This document shows, piece after piece, positions 61,202-64,000 of a DNA stretch of 64,000 nucleotides. The position numbers were made by a program, and so were the translations under genes. The notes beneath the pieces are model-generated. The model was not told where the DNA came from. It searched no databases and was given only the letters and a program-made list of their open reading frames with translations. Source of the stretch: Janthinobacterium violaceinigrum (GTDB taxonomy: Bacteria > Pseudomonadota > Gammaproteobacteria > Burkholderiales > Burkholderiaceae_D); NCBI RefSeq assembly GCF_009208555.1, contig NZ_WFLI01000035.1:1-64000 (forward strand). Direction: 5' to 3'. Within the stretch, counting starts at the first letter, position 1; the number at the start of each line of letters is the position of its first letter.

Positions 61202-61951
61202 ATGTTCCACCACTTGCGCGAAGACATCAACAGCATCATCGAACGTGACCCCGCCGCCCGCAACGGCTGGGAGGTGCTGACCTGTTATCCGGGCTTGCAC
61301 GCCATCGTCATGCATGGCTGGGCGCACTGGTGCTGGACGCGGCACATGAAGTGGGTAGGGCGCTTCATTTCGTATATCGCGCGCATCATCACGGGCATTG
61401 AAATCCATCCGGGCGCCGTCATCGGCCGGCGCGTCTTCATCGACCACGGCTTCGGCGTGGTGATCGGCGAGACGGCCATCGTCGGCGACGACTGCACCAT
61501 CTACCAGGGCGTGACCCTGGGCGGCACCTCGCTGCACAGCGGCGCCAAGCGCCATCCCACGCTGGAGCGCGGCGTCATCGTCGGCGCCGGCGCCCAGGTG
61601 CTGGGCAGTTTCACGGTGGGCGAGTACGCCAAGGTGGGTTCGAACGCCGTGCTGCTGAAACCCGTGCCCTCGGGCGGTACGGCCGTGGGCAACCCGGCGC
61701 ACATCGTGCAAAAGGATGTCAGCGCCCTGCGCGAGGGCAGCACGGCCCATCTGTTCGCCGCGTATGGCGTGACGCCGAATGGCGACGATCCCCTGTCGAA
61801 AGCCCTGCAGGGCCTGATCACGCATGCCGTGGCGCAGGAACAGCGCATCGAAACCATCCTCGCCACCCTGAAGGCGGCAGGCATCTGCTGCCAGGGCGTG
61901 CCCGAGTGTGATAAATTTGATTCCGAGCAAATGAACAAGCTGGTTGATTAA
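61202..61951 (+). CDS. cysE: Serine O-acetyltransferase
   Basis: This 249-residue enzyme makes O-acetylserine for cysteine synthesis. The N-terminal helices (DINSIIERDPAARNGWEVLTCYPG and HAIVMHGWAHWCW) and the left-handed beta-helix with IDHGFGVVIGETAIVGDDC and YQGVTLGGTSLHSGAKRHPTL are typical. Catalytic His and Asp are in place. I start at ATG 61202; a TTG 30 bases upstream would add residues without homology. It lies 11 bases before the YceH-family gene. Confidence 0.95.
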   Translation: MFHHLREDINSIIERDPAARNGWEVLTCYPGLHAIVMHGWAHWCWTRHMKWVGRFISYIARIITGIEIHPGAVIGRRVFIDHGFGVVIGETAIVGDDCTIYQGVTLGGTSLHSGAKRHPTLERGVIVGAGAQVLGSFTVGEYAKVGSNAVLLKPVPSGGTAVGNPAHIVQKDVSALREGSTAHLFAAYGVTPNGDDPLSKALQGLITHAVAQEQRIETILATLKAAGICCQGVPECDKFDSEQMNKLVD

Positions 61952-61961
61952 GGATACAGGC

Positions 61962-62672
61962 ATGACTACAGACGTAAACATAGCTGAAAACGCAGCAGAA
62001 AAGGGCAGCGACAATCCGAATCTGCTCGACCCCTTCGAGATCCGCGTGCTGGCCGTGCTGGCCGAAAAGGAAGCGCTGACGCCGGACAGCTATCCGCTGT
62101 CGCTCAACGCCCTGACGAACGGCTGCAACCAGCTGTCGAGCCGCGATCCCGTCATGGCCCTGTCCGAAGAAACCGTGTACGACGTGCTGCAGCGCCTGAT
62201 GCAGCGCAAATTCGTCAACGGCATCACGCAGGCGGGCGCGCGGGTCGCCAAGTACGAACACCGCATGCGCATCAAGTGGTCGCTGGAACAGGACAAGCTG
62301 GCCATCCTGACGATCTTGATGCTGCGCGGCTTGCAGACGGCGGGCGAGATCCGCAGCCGCAGCGGCCGCGTGCATGAATTCAAGTCCGTGGCGGAGGTGG
62401 AATCCGGCCTGCAATTTTTGATCGACAAGTACCCGCCGCTGGTGGCCAAGCTGGCCGTCGCCCCCGGCGCCAAGGAGCCGCGCTACGGCCATTTATTGGG
62501 CGGCGAGGAAGCGCTGGCGCAGATCGAGACGGCGGCCGGTTTTGCGGGCGCCGTCAGCGCGCCCCAGCAGGGCAGCCGCGTGGCCCAGCTGGAACAGGAA
62601 GTGCTGCAATTGCGCAGCGATTTCGACGGCCTGGCGGCGCAGTTCGAGGCATTCCGCAAGCAGTTCGAATAG
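61962..62672 (+). CDS. YceH-family protein (DUF480)
   Basis: This 236-residue protein has two winged-helix-like repeats. Hallmarks are LDPFEIRVLAVLAEKEALTPDSYPLSLNALTNGCNQLSSRDPVM (one continuous block at about residues 23-66) and LMLRGLQTAGEIRSRSGRVHEF. A short coiled-coil tail ends the protein. I start at ATG 61962, after AGGATACAGG. It follows cysE closely and is probably co-transcribed. The function of the YceH family is not established. Confidence 0.9.
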   Translation: MTTDVNIAENAAEKGSDNPNLLDPFEIRVLAVLAEKEALTPDSYPLSLNALTNGCNQLSSRDPVMALSEETVYDVLQRLMQRKFVNGITQAGARVAKYEHRMRIKWSLEQDKLAILTILMLRGLQTAGEIRSRSGRVHEFKSVAEVESGLQFLIDKYPPLVAKLAVAPGAKEPRYGHLLGGEEALAQIETAAGFAGAVSAPQQGSRVAQLEQEVLQLRSDFDGLAAQFEAFRKQFE

Positions 62673-62687
62673 TTTCCGGACGCGCGC

Positions 62688-62984
62688 CTATTGGGCCTGC
62701 GGGTCGAAATAGGCGGTCCACGTCAGGCTGGAGGGGGCAAGGCCCTGCGCCTTGCCAAATTGCGCCATGGCCTTGCGCGGTTTTGCCAGTCCCGCCAGGG
62801 CCACCCCCAGATTGTAATGGGTATGGCTGTCCGCCGAGCCCAGCTTGAGCGCCGTTTCCAGTACGTTGACGGCTTCCCTGTACTTGCCCCGGTCACACAG
62901 CACGGCACCGAGGCAGGTGATCAGGGCCGTGTCGTGCGGGACCGCCTGCAAGGCGCTGCGCAGCACGGCTTCAGCTGCCGCCAT
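62688..62984 (-). CDS. Small TPR-repeat protein
   Basis: This frame of 98 residues from the first ATG holds about two tetratricopeptide repeats (ALITCLGAVLCDRGKYREAV and THYNLGVALAGLAKPRKAM). The same frame stays open to 63062, and the translation there (IAASKAHIQLAEGDAGHWEAH) looks like a genuine extra helix. The real start may therefore be a rare codon, such as the ATA ending at 63056, which has AAGG before it. It lies directly after the DUF4240 gene in the same frame. Its partner is unknown. Confidence 0.65.
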   Translation of the reverse strand: MAAAEAVLRSALQAVPHDTALITCLGAVLCDRGKYREAVNVLETALKLGSADSHTHYNLGVALAGLAKPRKAMAQFGKAQGLAPSSLTWTAYFDPQAQ

Positions 62985-63062
62985 GTGCGCTTCCCAGTGC
63001 CCCGCATCGCCTTCGGCCAGCTGGATATGCGCCTTGCTGGCGGCGATGGCATCTATTGCGCC

Positions 63063-63512
63063 TTAGCCAGGCCAGGCGGCGGAATTGCTTCCGGTTTCAT
63101 AATCGACGCTGGCGCTAAAATCCCAGTCATCGGTGTCGCGCCCTGTCTTTTCGGACCAGGCTTCCGGAGCGACGCTCAACAGTTCTTCCAGCCACTCGTC
63201 CGTTTGAGCGGGCATCAGTGCGGGGTCGGCCAGCACGCTGTCATAAGCGGCCTTGCCCGAGCCGACGACGAAACAGCGCGCATACAGGAAACCGTCAGCC
63301 GACTTGCCTGATGCGCCGGCATGGTCTGCAAACACCTTGCCATCGAGCTGGTACAGTGCCTGTGCCAGGCATTCCTCGAAGCCCTTGATGTCCTTGACGG
63401 GCAGCCGGGCGAGCGCTTCGGTCAATGGTTCCACTGCGGCATCGGCGTCGCCGTCTTCCAGGGCTTCACGGTCGATCTGCTCTATCAGCTGCCAGAATTT
63501 TTCTTCGTTCAT
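63063..63512 (-). CDS. DUF4240 family protein
   Basis: This 149-residue acidic protein starts MNEEKFWQLIEQID, the family's characteristic opening. ALYQLDGKVFAD and DGFLYARCFVVGSGKAAYDSVLADP follow in the expected order. DUF4240 proteins are small soluble proteins without an assigned role, often found near WGR- or SUKH-type genes. It is probably co-transcribed with the TPR gene that follows in the same frame right after its TAA stop. Confidence 0.8.
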   Translation of the reverse strand: MNEEKFWQLIEQIDREALEDGDADAAVEPLTEALARLPVKDIKGFEECLAQALYQLDGKVFADHAGASGKSADGFLYARCFVVGSGKAAYDSVLADPALMPAQTDEWLEELLSVAPEAWSEKTGRDTDDWDFSASVDYETGSNSAAWPG

Positions 63513-63673
63513 CGTGCATTCCCGGTAAATGGTCCATCGATACTGAATTTGTCCCGTCCGCGCATCCAGGGATTGTTTAGAATATCATCTTGCTCGAATG
63601 CCAAGCGCACAGTTTCCCCAAGTAACTCCTTGCATTCAACACCACAGACATTTCGCATAGGCGGCCTTCACGC

Positions 63674-64000
63674 ATGACTTTTTCCTTCCTGTGCCGCACC
63701 TGCGGCGAGACCCACACGGGCATGCCCAGCTTCGGCGCCGACGCGCCGTGGCTGTACGAGCAGATGGCGCCCGCCGAGCGCGCAGCGCGCTGCCAGCTCG
63801 ACAGCGATGCCTGCATCGTCGACGAAGCATACTGCTTCGTGCGCGCCACCGTCGACATTCCCGTGCACGGATCGGATGAGCCGTTCAGCTGGGGCGTGTG
63901 GGTGTCCTTGAGCGGCGAGAGCTTCGATGCGTGGGATGCCTGCTTCAACGACGCGCAGCGCGCGCACGTCGGCCCCTTCTTCGGCTGGCTCAGCACGCAG
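63674..64000 (+). CDS. DUF2199 family protein, N-terminal part (cut by window edge)
   Basis: The first 109 residues are visible and no stop is reached. The start MTFSFLCRTCGETHTGMPSFG carries a CxxC zinc-ribbon-like pair (positions 7 and 10), followed by GADAPWLYEQM and FSWGVWVSLSGESF, which match the DUF2199 pattern. The function of DUF2199 is unknown. It is divergent from the DUF4240 gene. Confidence 0.8.
   Translation, partial: MTFSFLCRTCGETHTGMPSFGADAPWLYEQMAPAERAARCQLDSDACIVDEAYCFVRATVDIPVHGSDEPFSWGVWVSLSGESFDAWDACFNDAQRAHVGPFFGWLSTQ

Overview
The window looks like chromosomal DNA from a high-GC betaproteobacterium of the Oxalobacteraceae (Janthinobacterium / Massilia / Duganella type). 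The case rests on the strong GC bias at third codon positions, a phasin gene (polyhydroxyalkanoate granules), the rnr-rlmB and clpB/moaE contexts, a GGGGTCAGACCC-type palindrome and a two-unit REP element. The genus is inference. No prophage, insertion sequence, integrase or CRISPR array was seen. Most of the window is ordinary core genome, with a few accessory modules.

Layout. 1-5.3 kb (minus): the 5' part of sbcC, sbcD, and a four-PAS membrane diguanylate cyclase. 5.5-13.6 kb: an HNH nuclease, then an OmpR-type regulator and a QseC-type kinase placed either side of a TonB-dependent receptor, then a large di-haem lipoprotein with two discoidin-like modules. 14-27 kb (plus): a YcaQ/AlkX-like DNA glycosylase with a DUF2804 gene, an acyl-CoA synthetase/GNAT fusion, a helical protein, a DUF349 protein overlapping moaE, clpB behind a textbook sigma-32 promoter, and a PotF-like binding protein. 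27-37 kb: a complete phosphate island, with sixA and ppk on the minus strand and pstS-pstC-pstA-pstB-phoU-phoB-phoR on the plus strand. Pho boxes point both ways in the shared intergenic region.

37-45 kb: an EgtB-like protein that lacks two of its three expected iron ligands, a UvrD-like helicase, an epimerase, a possible small RNA with a strong terminator, and a tight four-gene set (two LiaI/LiaF-like membrane proteins, a LytS-type kinase, a LytTR regulator). 45-49.6 kb (minus): a SUKH protein, a bacterial FAN1 nuclease, and an XPD/DinG helicase carrying an N-terminal PD-(D/E)XK nuclease. The last two overlap by 4 bp and look like an interstrand-crosslink repair unit. 49.7-56.4 kb: an MFS transporter overlapping an Fe-S-type regulator, a REP pair, a phasin, a REC-PAS-GAF kinase, and a divergent qorB / HxlR-regulator pair with palindromic operators.

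56.4-64 kb: four identical tRNA-Leu(CAG) genes on the minus strand with a duplicated terminator-tRNA block, then rnr-rlmB, cysE, a YceH-family gene, and small TPR, DUF4240 and DUF2199 genes. The first gene (sbcC) and the last (DUF2199) are cut by the window edges.

The most interesting points are the FAN1/XPD-nuclease operon with a second crosslink-repair enzyme (YcaQ-like) in the same window, the LiaF-like/LytTR membrane operon, the ligand-depleted EgtB homologue, the tRNA-Leu array and the candidate small RNA. None can be called a new system from sequence reading alone.
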